DNA of 46,239 bases. It comes from Gemmatimonadaceae bacterium. GTDB lineage: Bacteria > Latescibacterota > UBA2968 > UBA8231. Positions 24,036 to 32,233 of the stretch are shown piece after piece. Under the pieces are notes generated by a model. The model had not been told where the DNA came from. It saw nothing but the letters and a program-made list of their open reading frames with translations, and ran no database searches. Each line of letters begins with the position of its first letter. Positions within the stretch are counted from its first letter, which is position 1. Position numbers and translations under genes: made by a program. The stretch lies in NCBI GenBank assembly GCA_002726335.1, contig PBSR01000011.1:744-46982 (forward strand), written 5' to 3'.

Positions 24036-25472
24036 ATGTTTGACCGCGCGCCGAAACTCGAAAAGGCCTTCCGCCGATATCCGCAGACGCCCCTCTTCGC
24101 ACGTCTGGCCGACCACTTCCTGCGCCGCGGCAGGCTGATGCAGGCTCAGGCTCTCTGCGAGGAGGGATGTGAGCGGTTCCCCGCCTATCCCACCGGGTTC
24201 ATCGTGCTCAGTCGCTGTTTCGAACGGCAGCGGATGTGGGAAGAGGCTCGCATCGCTCTCGACCGCAGTCTGCGGCTCGACCCCGACAACCCGGCAGCTT
24301 ATCGACGCCTCAGCAGAATCTACCAGGAGATGGACAACGACACGCTGGCGCTTAAATGCCTGGAGCGTGCCACCACCCTCGATCCGCTGAGCCAGACGCT
24401 GGCCGCTGAGCTCGACCGCCTTGCCAGGAGTGTGCGGCACCACAGGGGGGTGGCCGGGCAGTCGGCCACTGCGCCAGACACGGTGACGCCCGAGGTCCAG
24501 GTCGTGGCGGAGGAACTCGAGGAGGCCCCTGAGGAGGCCACCGTCGATTCTCCTATTGAGGAGGCCGCCTCTGAGAGTCCGGTGTCGGCAGCCGTGAGCG
24601 TCGATGACACGCCTGACGCAGGGCCGGGGCCGGTTGCCTCAGGGGCGGGAGAGGCCCCGGAGGCAGATGACGGCGAAGGTCTCTTTGATGTCACAGACGT
24701 CGCCGCCGAGGACCCGGGGCCTGAAGAGGCCGACGAACCCTTCGGACAGGTGCAACCCCAGCCGGAATGGGAAGACACCGAGGCCGACCCTGATGTGCTT
24801 GCTGAGCCTGCCCCCTCTGTACCCCTCGAAGAAGAGATGGTGTCCGAGCCGGTGATGGAGGCCGACCTCGAAGCAGACGTCCCGGAAGCCGACGTCCCCG
24901 AACCTGAAGCGGAACCGGCTGCCGCCGATGACGACGAGGTCGCCGCCCTTGGCGCCGGGCTGTTCGAGGACGACGCCGATGTGGCCAGAGCCCCCCTGCC
25001 CCCCTCGACGGCGCTCCCGACTCGGCCCGCGCCGGCCAGACCACCGGCAGACTCAACAGCGGCCGTCCCGACCCCGGAACCAACGGCGGCCCCCAGGATC
25101 CCGGCGGCCGCTCCGGACGAGGCAGCGCCTCTGCCCATCGACCTGCTGGCGGAGAACGAGAAGGATGAGGAAACATCGGCGACAGCTCCTGCAGCTGAAG
25201 CCGAGGCGGCCGTGTCCCAGCTGCCCGGCCGGCACACCGAAGAACTGACGGAGCTGCTGCGCGAATTTGGCCAGGAGGATGCCGATGCCGGTGGCGAAGG
25301 CGAGCAGCTGACGGGCGAACCCGTGGCGACAGTGACCCTCGCCGCGCTGTACGCAAGGCAGGGCTACGCCGACCAGGCACAGGAGACGTACCAGCGCATC
25401 CTGGACACCGAACCCGAAAACGAGGCGGCCCGACGTGGCCTGTCCGAGTTGAATTCAGAACCGTCTGACTGA
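24036..25472 (+). CDS. TPR protein with long acidic disordered linker
   Basis: This 478-residue cytoplasmic protein lacks a signal peptide. Residues 1-125 form about three TPR-like helical pairs (FARLADHFLRRGRLMQAQAL, GFIVLSRCFERQRMWEEARI, AYRRLSRIYQEMDNDTLAL). Residues about 130-425 are a low-complexity Glu/Asp/Ala/Pro region with repeated short motifs such as EADVPEADVPEPEAEP and GLFDVTDV / GLFEDDADV. The last 50 residues are one more TPR (TLAALYARQGYADQAQETYQ). Similar TPR-linker-TPR proteins occur in deltaproteobacteria and FCB bacteria with no fixed role. It has its own strong promoter and lies 18 bp before efp. The two GLF-acidic motifs could be partner-binding peptides. Confidence 0.85.
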   Translation: MFDRAPKLEKAFRRYPQTPLFARLADHFLRRGRLMQAQALCEEGCERFPAYPTGFIVLSRCFERQRMWEEARIALDRSLRLDPDNPAAYRRLSRIYQEMDNDTLALKCLERATTLDPLSQTLAAELDRLARSVRHHRGVAGQSATAPDTVTPEVQVVAEELEEAPEEATVDSPIEEAASESPVSAAVSVDDTPDAGPGPVASGAGEAPEADDGEGLFDVTDVAAEDPGPEEADEPFGQVQPQPEWEDTEADPDVLAEPAPSVPLEEEMVSEPVMEADLEADVPEADVPEPEAEPAAADDDEVAALGAGLFEDDADVARAPLPPSTALPTRPAPARPPADSTAAVPTPEPTAAPRIPAAAPDEAAPLPIDLLAENEKDEETSATAPAAEAEAAVSQLPGRHTEELTELLREFGQEDADAGGEGEQLTGEPVATVTLAALYARQGYADQAQETYQRILDTEPENEAARRGLSELNSEPSD

Positions 25473-25490
25473 CACAGACCCGAAGGGACC

Positions 25491-26048
25491 ATGGCAGACA
25501 CCAGTGATTTCCGTAACGGCTTCACGATGAAGCTCGACAATGACCTCTGGTCCATCGTCGAGTTCCAGCACGTCAAACCGGGAAAGGGCGGAGCCTTTGT
25601 CCGTACCCGGTTGAAGAGCATGAGCACCGGCAACGTCATCGATCGGACCTTCCGCTCCGGCGACAAGGTCGAGGACGTACGTATCGAGAAGCGTGAAATG
25701 CAGTTTCTCTACGCCGAGGGCGACACCTACCACCTGATGGACTCTGAGACGTACGAGCAGATCGGCGTGCAGAAAGACATGATCGGGGAGGCCGCTGACC
25801 TGCTGCAGGAGAACGAGACCACCTTCGTCCTGGTGGCCGAGGAGCGCCCCATCGGCGTGGAACTGCCCAATTTCGTCGAGATCAAGGTCAGGCACACCGA
25901 CCCGGGGGTGAAGGGCGACACGGCCACCGGGGCGGTCAAGCCGGCCACCCTCGAGACGGGTGCCGTCGTCTCCGTGCCCCTCTTTGTCAATCAGGGAGAT
26001 GTCCTCAAGATCGACACACGAACCTGTTCCTACGTTGAGCGTGTCTGA
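25491..26048 (+). CDS. efp: Elongation factor P
   Basis: EF-P enters the ribosomal E site and relieves stalling at polyproline stretches. The 185-residue protein has the three beta-barrel (KOW/OB/OB) layout. Lys32 sits at the tip of the domain I loop (VKPGKGGAFVRT), the residue that is modified in many bacteria. The OB core follows (VEDVRIEKREMQFLY, ELPNFVEIKVRHTDPGVKGDTA), and the end is VLKIDTRTCSYVERV. No modifying enzymes (EpmA/EpmB, EarP, YmfI) are in the window, so modification status is open. GAAGGGA provides the ribosome-binding site; gcvH follows after 14 bp. Confidence 0.97.
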   Translation: MADTSDFRNGFTMKLDNDLWSIVEFQHVKPGKGGAFVRTRLKSMSTGNVIDRTFRSGDKVEDVRIEKREMQFLYAEGDTYHLMDSETYEQIGVQKDMIGEAADLLQENETTFVLVAEERPIGVELPNFVEIKVRHTDPGVKGDTATGAVKPATLETGAVVSVPLFVNQGDVLKIDTRTCSYVERV

Positions 26049-26062
26049 GAAAGGAACCATCG

Positions 26063-26482
26063 ATGGCAGATTCGGAGACCGATTCTGACTCGTCCGAGAC
26101 GAGGACCCCGGAGGAACTGAAGTTCAGCGAGCAACACGAGTGGATCTCCCTCGACAGCGGTGTGGGCACGATCGGAATCACCGACTACGCCCAGTCCGAG
26201 CTGGGAGATATCGTCTTTGTCGAATTGCCCGGCGTCGGTGATGTCCTGGAGAAGGGGCAGACCTTTGGCACGGTAGAAGCCGTCAAGACCGTAGAGGATC
26301 TCTACTGCCCCGTGAGCGGCGAGATCGTCGAGGTCAACGAAACCCTCGAGGAGAGCGCCGAGCAGGTGAACGCCGATCCCTACGGCGATGGCTGGATGAT
26401 CAAGATCCGCCTGGGCGATGCCGGCGAAGTGGAAGAGCTGCTCACTCCTGAGGCCTACAGGGAGTTTGTCGAGGACGCCTGA
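26063..26482 (+). CDS. gcvH: Glycine cleavage system H protein (lipoyl carrier)
   Basis: GcvH carries lipoic acid on a lysine and shuttles the methylamine intermediate between the P, T and L proteins of the glycine cleavage system. The 139-residue protein has the family core (KFSEQHEWI, GIGITDYAQSELGDIVFVELP in parts) with the lipoyl site Lys75 in TVEAVKTVEDLYCPVSGE. An acidic, Ser/Thr-rich extension of about 18 residues precedes the domain, which is longer than usual. AAGGAA precedes the ATG. Neither gcvT nor gcvP is nearby, so it may serve a system encoded elsewhere or act as a lipoyl donor for other complexes. Confidence 0.95.
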   Translation: MADSETDSDSSETRTPEELKFSEQHEWISLDSGVGTIGITDYAQSELGDIVFVELPGVGDVLEKGQTFGTVEAVKTVEDLYCPVSGEIVEVNETLEESAEQVNADPYGDGWMIKIRLGDAGEVEELLTPEAYREFVEDA

Positions 26483-26532
26483 GCCGGATTGACGGTGTGG
26501 CGTACAGCCCGTTTACTCTCCCGGGATATGCC

Positions 26533-27099
26533 ATGATCCGCGCCGTCTCCTACAGTGCGCCTCCGGTGCCCGACCCGGGCCCGCGCCTGGCGCCCGTCCT
26601 CGACGAGATCGTACTGGTTCTCAATCAGAACTACGAGCCGCTGAACGTGTGCTCGGTGCGGCGTGCCCTGACGCTGGTCTTCTGCGGCAAGGCCAGCAGT
26701 GTCGAACTCGGCGATGGCCGTGTACGGACGGTGTCCGATGCCTTCCCGGTGCCCAGTGTCGTGCGCCTCGAACGCTACATCCGGGCGCCGCGCCGGCGGG
26801 TGGTGCTGTCCAAGCGCAATATCCTCAAGCGGGACAGCTACCAGTGCCAGTACTGCGGCATGGTGGATCGCAAAATGACGGTCGACCACGTGGTGCCCAA
26901 GAAGCGCAACGGCCCCGAGACCTGGGAGAACCTGGTCGCCGCCTGTGTGTCCTGCAACGCCCGCAAGGGAGATCGACCGTTGGAGCAGGTGGACCTGCGC
27001 CTGCGGCGTAAACCCAAGCGGCCGAACAACGTCACCTTCATCCGCAACTTTGTCGGCGTCACCGACCAGCGCTGGAAACCATACCTCTTCCTTGACTGA
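26533..27099 (+). CDS. HNH endonuclease family protein
   Basis: This 188-residue protein has a C-terminal HNH/zinc-finger nuclease domain: Cys105-x2-Cys108, the active-site pair Asp118-His119 in MTVDHVVPKK, Asn133 in WENLVAAC, and Cys138-x2-Cys141 followed by NARKGDR. The N-terminal VLVLNQNYEPLNVCSVRRAL is characteristic of a widespread, chromosomally encoded HNH family of unclear biological role. I prefer ATG 26533, which has GGGA six bases upstream; GTG 26497 would add 12 residues. The 3' end overlaps the scpA start by eight bases, so it is co-translated with the condensin genes. This may be just operon packing, and no mobile-element marks surround it. Confidence 0.88.
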   Translation: MIRAVSYSAPPVPDPGPRLAPVLDEIVLVLNQNYEPLNVCSVRRALTLVFCGKASSVELGDGRVRTVSDAFPVPSVVRLERYIRAPRRRVVLSKRNILKRDSYQCQYCGMVDRKMTVDHVVPKKRNGPETWENLVAACVSCNARKGDRPLEQVDLRLRRKPKRPNNVTFIRNFVGVTDQRWKPYLFLD

Positions 27100-27967
27100 T
27101 CATCCTCCTGTCGAACCAGGCCGCGACGCCGATGCTGCCGACGATCCCTACGGGATCCGCCTCGGTGTTTTCGAGGGGCCGTTGGACCTGCTTCTCTACC
27201 TCATCCGCAAGAATGAGGTGGACATCTACGACATCCCCGTCGCCACGATCACGAACCAGTACCTGGCGTTCCTGAGCTCCGGCGTGCATCTGCTCGACCT
27301 CGAGCAGGCCGCCGACTTCATCCTCATGGCGGCGACGCTGATGAAGGTGAAGTCCCAGATGCTTCTGCCACGTGACATAGAGGGAGATGAAACCCTCGAG
27401 GACGGCGTCGGCGATCCGCGGGAGGAATTGGTACGGAGACTGCTCGAGTACCAGCAGTTCAAGGATATCGCCGGGTGGCTCGGCGATCAGGGGAAGCAAC
27501 AGCGGGACATCTTCCAGCGCCCCGGTCACCTCGATGCGAGGGATGCCGAGGCCGGCCTGCACCCCGTGTCCCTCTTCGATCTGCTCAAGGTGTACAAGCA
27601 TGTCATCGACCATGTGCCCGATACCGTCGTGCACGAGATCGTCGAGGCGGGCGCCTCGGTCGAGGAAAGTATCCATCGCATCCTCGCCGAGCTCGACACG
27701 CGTTCCCGTGTCAGATTCCACGAACTGATCACCGGCCAGAGCCGGGTCAACATGGTGGCCACCTTCATCGGCGTCCTCGAGTTGCTCAAGTCACAGCGCA
27801 TCCGGGTGCAGCAGGCCAGGCCCTTCGACGACATCTGGATCGAGGGACGCGCCGAAGAGGACCGGACCCTGCCGATACCCGAGGCAGAGGAGGACGCCGA
27901 TCAGGACGCTGATCAGGAGACACAGATCATCGAACTGCGGCCCGGTGCAGAGGAGCCACCTTCATGA
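27092..27967 (+). CDS. scpA: Segregation and condensation protein A
   Basis: ScpA is the kleisin subunit that bridges SMC heads in bacterial condensin for chromosome compaction. The 291-residue protein contains the family start YGIRLGVFEGPLDLLLYLI, then YDIPVATITNQYL, AADFILMAATLMKVKSQMLL, and the C-terminal winged helix (MVATFIGVLELLKSQRIRV). The start is TTG 27092, inside the HNH stop region, because no ATG or GTG occurs in frame before the conserved domain and the longer frame upstream belongs to the HNH gene. The acidic tail ends in the scpB start (ATGA overlap). Confidence 0.92.
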   Translation: MTDHPPVEPGRDADAADDPYGIRLGVFEGPLDLLLYLIRKNEVDIYDIPVATITNQYLAFLSSGVHLLDLEQAADFILMAATLMKVKSQMLLPRDIEGDETLEDGVGDPREELVRRLLEYQQFKDIAGWLGDQGKQQRDIFQRPGHLDARDAEAGLHPVSLFDLLKVYKHVIDHVPDTVVHEIVEAGASVEESIHRILAELDTRSRVRFHELITGQSRVNMVATFIGVLELLKSQRIRVQQARPFDDIWIEGRAEEDRTLPIPEAEEDADQDADQETQIIELRPGAEEPPS

Positions 27968-28689
27968 GTGACGACGAAGAGCAGGACCAGGCCTCGAGCC
28001 AGCAGTCCGAGGCAGAGGACAAGCCCGGCCGCGAAAGTCTCGATCCCGAGAAGGTGCGCGGCATCGTCGAGGCGGTTCTCATGACCTCCGATTCGCCGGT
28101 GACACCCGGCAAGTTGCAGGGCCTGATCAAAGGTGTGAACGGACGTGACCTGCGACGGGCCGTGGACGAGCTGAACCAGGCCTACCAGGAGGGTGATCAC
28201 GCCATGCTGATCACCGAAGTCGCCGGGGGCTTCCAGGTTGTCACGCGCAAGGAATACGGGCCCTGGGTCCGCAAATTCCACGACCATGGCCAGATTCGCC
28301 TGTCCCAGGCCGCCCTCGAGACGCTGGCCATCATCGGTTTCAAGCAACCAGTGACCCGCATCGAGGTCGACAATGTGCGCGGCGTGGACTCCGGTGGCGT
28401 TCTGCGGACCCTGATGGAGCTGAACATGATCCGCATCGTCGGCCGCTCCGAGGGGGTGGGTCGCCCCATGCTGTTCGGCACGACGCGGGATTTCATGACC
28501 CACTTCGGCCTGCGCAGCCTCGCCGACCTGCCCAAGCCTAGAGAGCTGGACGAGCTGCTCGCCGAAGGCGAGCGCAGGGCCCAGGCAGTGCCGACAGACG
28601 AGGAGATGGCGGAGCCGCCCGATGACGGTCTGCCCGCCATCGGTGAGCCGGTGGACGAACAGGACCACGAGGACAGTGGCGACGGCTGA
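27964..28689 (+). CDS. scpB: Segregation and condensation protein B
   Basis: ScpB forms a dimer of tandem winged-helix domains that binds ScpA in the Smc-ScpAB condensin. The 241-residue protein has a charged, disordered N-terminus and then the conserved KVRGIVEAVLMTSDSPVT, GGFQVVTRKEYGPWV, LSQAALETLAIIGFKQPVTR and the second wing (LLFGTTRDF-type MLFGTTRDFMTHFGL). The ATG overlaps the scpA stop by four bases. An acidic tail precedes the pseudouridine synthase gene, again the classical scpA-scpB-rluB order. Confidence 0.96.
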   Translation: MSDDEEQDQASSQQSEAEDKPGRESLDPEKVRGIVEAVLMTSDSPVTPGKLQGLIKGVNGRDLRRAVDELNQAYQEGDHAMLITEVAGGFQVVTRKEYGPWVRKFHDHGQIRLSQAALETLAIIGFKQPVTRIEVDNVRGVDSGGVLRTLMELNMIRIVGRSEGVGRPMLFGTTRDFMTHFGLRSLADLPKPRELDELLAEGERRAQAVPTDEEMAEPPDDGLPAIGEPVDEQDHEDSGDG

Positions 28690-28705
28690 TCCTGCCACAG
28701 AGCCC

Positions 28706-29437
28706 ATGCGGCTCAACCGTTTCCTCGCCCGCGCCGGGGTCGCCTCCCGCCGCCGCTGCGACGACTTGATCGCCGCCGGCGCCGTGCGCGTCAACGGCGC
28801 CCCGCCCAAGGGGGCGGGAGATCGTGTCGATCCAGCCCGCGACCGGGTCGAGGTCGATGGTCGTGGCCTGGTATCGCTGCCGGCGGCCAACGAGTACGTC
28901 CTGCTCAACAAGCGCCGCGACACGCTGGTGACCAAGTCCGATGAGCGTGGCCGCCACACGATCTACGAAGGGCTGAAGCTGCGCCCGGGTACAGTCGCTG
29001 TGGGCCGACTCGACCGCGACACCACCGGCTGCCTGCTGCTCACCGACGACGGCGAGCTCGCCTACCGTCTGATGCACCCCAGCTTCGGCGCCGAAAAGCG
29101 CTACGTCGCGGCGGTCCGCGGGCAGCCGACACATACCACATTGCGCCGCCTGCGCGAGGGTGTCACCCTCGAAGATGGTCCCACCGCGCCGGCGCAGGCA
29201 CAACGACTGCACGACGATGACGGCGGACACGCCCGCCTCGAGCTGATCCTCAAGGAGGGGCGCAAGCACCAGGTGAAGCGTATGTGCGAGGCCGTCGGAC
29301 ACCGCGTCGTTCACCTGCGGCGGGAGAGCTTCGCCGGTCTCGACATCCACTCCCTCGCCCCCGGCGCCTCCCGTCGGCTGCGACCGCGGGAAATCAGCCA
29401 TCTGCGATCCCTGGTAGGGCTGGACCAGCCCGGCTGA
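28706..29437 (+). CDS. rluB: 23S rRNA pseudouridine synthase, RluB/RsuA family
   Basis: This 243-residue enzyme isomerises a uridine in rRNA. An S4 RNA-binding domain (MRLNRFLARAGVASRRRCDD) covers about residues 1-60. The catalytic Asp103 lies in GRLDRDTTGCLLLT, and the C-terminal GRKHQVKRMCEAVG and LRREIS-type LRPREISHL match the RluB/RsuA subfamily. The site is probably that of RluB (U2605 in E. coli numbering), supported by its scpAB neighbours; RluE/F or RsuA specificity cannot be excluded. ATG 28706 gives the normal start of the S4 domain. The stop overlaps the cmk start by one base. Confidence 0.9.
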   Translation: MRLNRFLARAGVASRRRCDDLIAAGAVRVNGAPPKGAGDRVDPARDRVEVDGRGLVSLPAANEYVLLNKRRDTLVTKSDERGRHTIYEGLKLRPGTVAVGRLDRDTTGCLLLTDDGELAYRLMHPSFGAEKRYVAAVRGQPTHTTLRRLREGVTLEDGPTAPAQAQRLHDDDGGHARLELILKEGRKHQVKRMCEAVGHRVVHLRRESFAGLDIHSLAPGASRRLRPREISHLRSLVGLDQPG

Positions 29438-30114
29438 TGGCGGGACCGCGAGGGTTGATCGTCGCCATCGACGGCGTCATCGGCGCCGGCAAGTCCACCG
29501 TTGCCCGTGGCGTCGCCGCCGTCCTCGGATACCGCCACCTCGACACCGGTGCCATGTACCGAGCGGTCGCCCTCAGCGCCGGTCGCCGCGGCATCGGCCC
29601 GGGAGATGCCAACCGCCTGCAGTCCCTGCTCGACAGCATGCATCTGGATCTCGAGCCCGAGGAGCAGGGCGGTCGCATCCGCATTGACCATCAGGACGTG
29701 ACCGAGGCCATCCGCAGCCCGGACGTGTCCCGCGTCGTCGGTTCCTATGCCGACGTCCCCGCCGTGCGCCGCGCCCTCGTACAGCAACAGCAGGCCGCCG
29801 GTCGGCTGGGGGGCGTGGTCGCCGAGGGACGGGATATGACCAGCGTCGTCTTCCCCGACGCCGACCTGAAGATCTTCATGATCGCCGATCTCGATGAACG
29901 CGCCCGTCGCCGACATCGGGAATTCGTCGACAAGGGCGTCGACATCACTGTCGATCAGGTCCGCCTCGACATCGAGCAGCGGGATCGGGAGGACGCCGTG
30001 CGGGACTACGGCGGCGACGATGCATCCGATTTCGTGGAGGTCGACACCACCGGCCTGGATATCGACGCCGTGGTGGCACGAATCATTTCTCTTGCCCAAC
30101 AGCGCGGCGCCTAG
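29437..30114 (+). CDS. cmk: Cytidylate kinase
   Basis: Cmk phosphorylates CMP and dCMP with ATP. The 225-residue protein has the P-loop GVIGAGKST (13-21), the LDTGAMYRAVAL substrate segment, the GRDMTSVVFPDADLK signature of the family and the DERARRRHRE LID region. It begins one base inside the upstream stop (TGATGG). The P-loop reads GVIGAGKST where many relatives have GPAGSGKST, a conservative variant. It is followed by rpsA, the widely conserved cmk-rpsA pair. Confidence 0.95.
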   Translation: MAGPRGLIVAIDGVIGAGKSTVARGVAAVLGYRHLDTGAMYRAVALSAGRRGIGPGDANRLQSLLDSMHLDLEPEEQGGRIRIDHQDVTEAIRSPDVSRVVGSYADVPAVRRALVQQQQAAGRLGGVVAEGRDMTSVVFPDADLKIFMIADLDERARRRHREFVDKGVDITVDQVRLDIEQRDREDAVRDYGGDDASDFVEVDTTGLDIDAVVARIISLAQQRGA

Positions 30115-30232
30115 GACATTATATGGCTGTATCATTTCGGGATGAACCGCCAGGTTCGTCTACTCCACCCACCCTTTCCCGGTGACGCGGTTCGCCACGA
30201 CCTCGTCGCCGCAGCAAGTGAGCCCAACGCGC

Positions 30233-32059
30233 ATGACCGAAACCACAACCGCACCTCCCGAAGACACCGTCGACGTAGAAGCCGCCCCGCCGGCCCCGCC
30301 CACCGCCAAGCCGGTGTACGGGCAGATCAGCATCGACGAGCTGGACCGGCCCGAATACGAGGAGGCCGAGTTCGACCAGCTCTCGCAGATGTATGACGAG
30401 AGCTTCTCCGGCATCAAGGAAGGCGAGATCGTTCAGGGGAAGGTGGTCAACATCAACCCCAACGAGGTCCTCGTCGACATCGGCTTCAAGTCCGAGGGCG
30501 CCATCCCCATCAAGGAGTTCGGCGACGACCCCGCCGCCATCGACATCGGCCAGGAGGTCGAGGTCTTCCTCGAGAACGTCGAAGACCTCGAAGGACGCGT
30601 CGTGTTGTCCAAGCAGAAGGCCGACTTCATGCGCGTCTGGGACGGCATCAAGGAGGCCCACGACGACGGCTCCACCGTTCGCGGCCGCCTCATGCGTCGC
30701 ATCAAGGGCGGCATCGTCGTCGACCTGCTCGGCGTCGAGGCTTTCCTCCCGGGTTCGCAGATCGACATCCGTCAGGTCAAGAATTTCGATCAGTACCTGG
30801 GCAACGAATACGAATTCAAGATCATCAAGCTCAACAAGGCGCGCCGCAATATCGTCGTTTCGCGTCGTTCCGTACTCGAGGAAGAGCGCGAGAAGATGCG
30901 TCAGGCCCTCGTGTCGGAGCTCGAGGACGGTCAGATCCGCGAGGGTGTGGTCAAGAACATCACTGACTTCGGCGCCTTCATCGACTTGGGCGGCCTCGAC
31001 GGTCTGCTGCACATCACCGACATGTCCTGGGGCCGCGTGTCCCATCCGTCGGAGATGGTCAGCATCGGCGACCGCATCCGCGTCAAGGTTCTCAACTACG
31101 ACCGTGACCGGGAGCGTATCTCTCTCGGCCTCAAGCAGCTGACCCCCCATCCCTGGGAAAACATCGGCGATCGCTACCCGGAGACGACGACCACCACAGG
31201 CAAGGTGGTCAGCATCACCGACTACGGCGCCTTTGTCGAGCTGGAAGAGGGTATCGAAGGCCTGGTCCACATCTCCGAGATGTCCTGGACGCAGCACGTC
31301 AGGCACCCCTCCAAGCTGGTCACGATCGGTGATCAGGTCGAGGTCATGGTGCTCAAGCTCGACGTGGAGAACCAGAAGATCTCTCTCGGCATGAAGCAGA
31401 CCGACCCGGATCCCTGGGAAACCCTCGACAACCGCTATCCGAGCGCCACCCGGCTCGAGGGTACGGTGAAGAGCCTGACCAACTTCGGCGCCTTCGTCGA
31501 GATCGAGGAAGGCATCGACGGCCTCGTGCACATCTCCGACATGTCCTGGACCCGCCGTATCCGCCAGGCCAGCGAGATGTTCAAGAAGGGGGATGTCATC
31601 CCCGTCGTCGTCACCGACATCGACCAGAAGCGCCGGCGGATCTCGCTGAGCCACAAGCTGTCATTCGAGAATCCCTGGCCGCAGCTGGCCGAGTCCTACG
31701 CCGTCGGCACCGAGACGAAGGGCCGCGTGTCCCGCCTGCTCGAGCGCGGCGTCGTCGTCAACCTCGAAAATGACGTCGACGGCTTCGTGCCTCTGTCGCA
31801 GCTGGGCATCGATGATCTCGAGAACCCGCGACAGAGCTTCGATCTGGAGCACGAGGTGCCCTTGAAGGTGGTCGAGTTCGACGAGGATCAGAAGAAGGTC
31901 GTGCTCAGCGTCATCGAATACCTGCGCGACAAGGACCAGCAGGAAGTCGACGAATACACGGCCGCCCATCCGATCCGCGAGATCGTCGAAGAGCCGGAGG
32001 GTGAAGGCGAGGGCGAAGAGGAAGTCGACCGCGACGAAGAGATGGAGAGCTGGGGCTGA
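30233..32059 (+). CDS. rpsA: 30S ribosomal protein S1
   Basis: S1 binds single-stranded mRNA and helps it dock on the 30S subunit. The 608-residue protein has six S1 domains, each with a VxGxV...G...G strand pattern; three are almost identical (GAFIDLGGLDGLLHITDMSW, GAFVELEEGIEGLVHISEMS, GAFVEIEEGIDGLVHISDMS). An acidic tail follows (EEVDRDEEMESWG). I use ATG 30233; GTG 30182 would add 17 residues. The 118-bp leader contains an AT-rich ATTATAT just after cmk that may hold a promoter. The first two domains are the more divergent ribosome-binding pair, as in E. coli. A strong intrinsic terminator follows 65 bp downstream. Confidence 0.96.
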   Translation: MTETTTAPPEDTVDVEAAPPAPPTAKPVYGQISIDELDRPEYEEAEFDQLSQMYDESFSGIKEGEIVQGKVVNINPNEVLVDIGFKSEGAIPIKEFGDDPAAIDIGQEVEVFLENVEDLEGRVVLSKQKADFMRVWDGIKEAHDDGSTVRGRLMRRIKGGIVVDLLGVEAFLPGSQIDIRQVKNFDQYLGNEYEFKIIKLNKARRNIVVSRRSVLEEEREKMRQALVSELEDGQIREGVVKNITDFGAFIDLGGLDGLLHITDMSWGRVSHPSEMVSIGDRIRVKVLNYDRDRERISLGLKQLTPHPWENIGDRYPETTTTTGKVVSITDYGAFVELEEGIEGLVHISEMSWTQHVRHPSKLVTIGDQVEVMVLKLDVENQKISLGMKQTDPDPWETLDNRYPSATRLEGTVKSLTNFGAFVEIEEGIDGLVHISDMSWTRRIRQASEMFKKGDVIPVVVTDIDQKRRRISLSHKLSFENPWPQLAESYAVGTETKGRVSRLLERGVVVNLENDVDGFVPLSQLGIDDLENPRQSFDLEHEVPLKVVEFDEDQKKVVLSVIEYLRDKDQQEVDEYTAAHPIREIVEEPEGEGEGEEEVDRDEEMESWG

Positions 32060-32124
32060 TCTCCCACAGCCTCGCGTCTCCCTGAAGAACAACGATCCGG
32101 CAACGGATCGGATCCAGTTGTCTG

Positions 32125-32160
32125 GAGCGCAACCGGTCTGCGGGCCGGTTGCGCTCTTTT
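32125..32160 (+). terminator. Intrinsic terminator after rpsA
   Basis: A perfect 12-bp stem (GAGCGCAACCGG at 32125-32136 with its complement at 32145-32156) closes an 8-base loop and is followed directly by TTTT. This is a textbook rho-independent terminator and marks the end of the long scpA-to-rpsA transcription unit. mutS must therefore have its own promoter in the remaining 73 bp. Confidence 0.92.
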
Positions 32161-32233
32161 CGTCTGTACCCGCGTGTCAGTCTATCTTAAGGCTGTCTCA
32201 TCGAGCCCCCACTCACCCTGCGGACCGAGTCGA

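Noticed and set aside
26533..27099. HNH gene as a homing or mobile element
   Set aside because: It is tightly packed between gcvH and scpA with matching base composition and no repeats or intron-like flanks.
30119..31654. 511-codon minus-strand frame opposite rpsA
   Set aside because: Leu/Asp/Val-rich mirror of the S1 repeats; internal similarity comes only from the real S1 domains.
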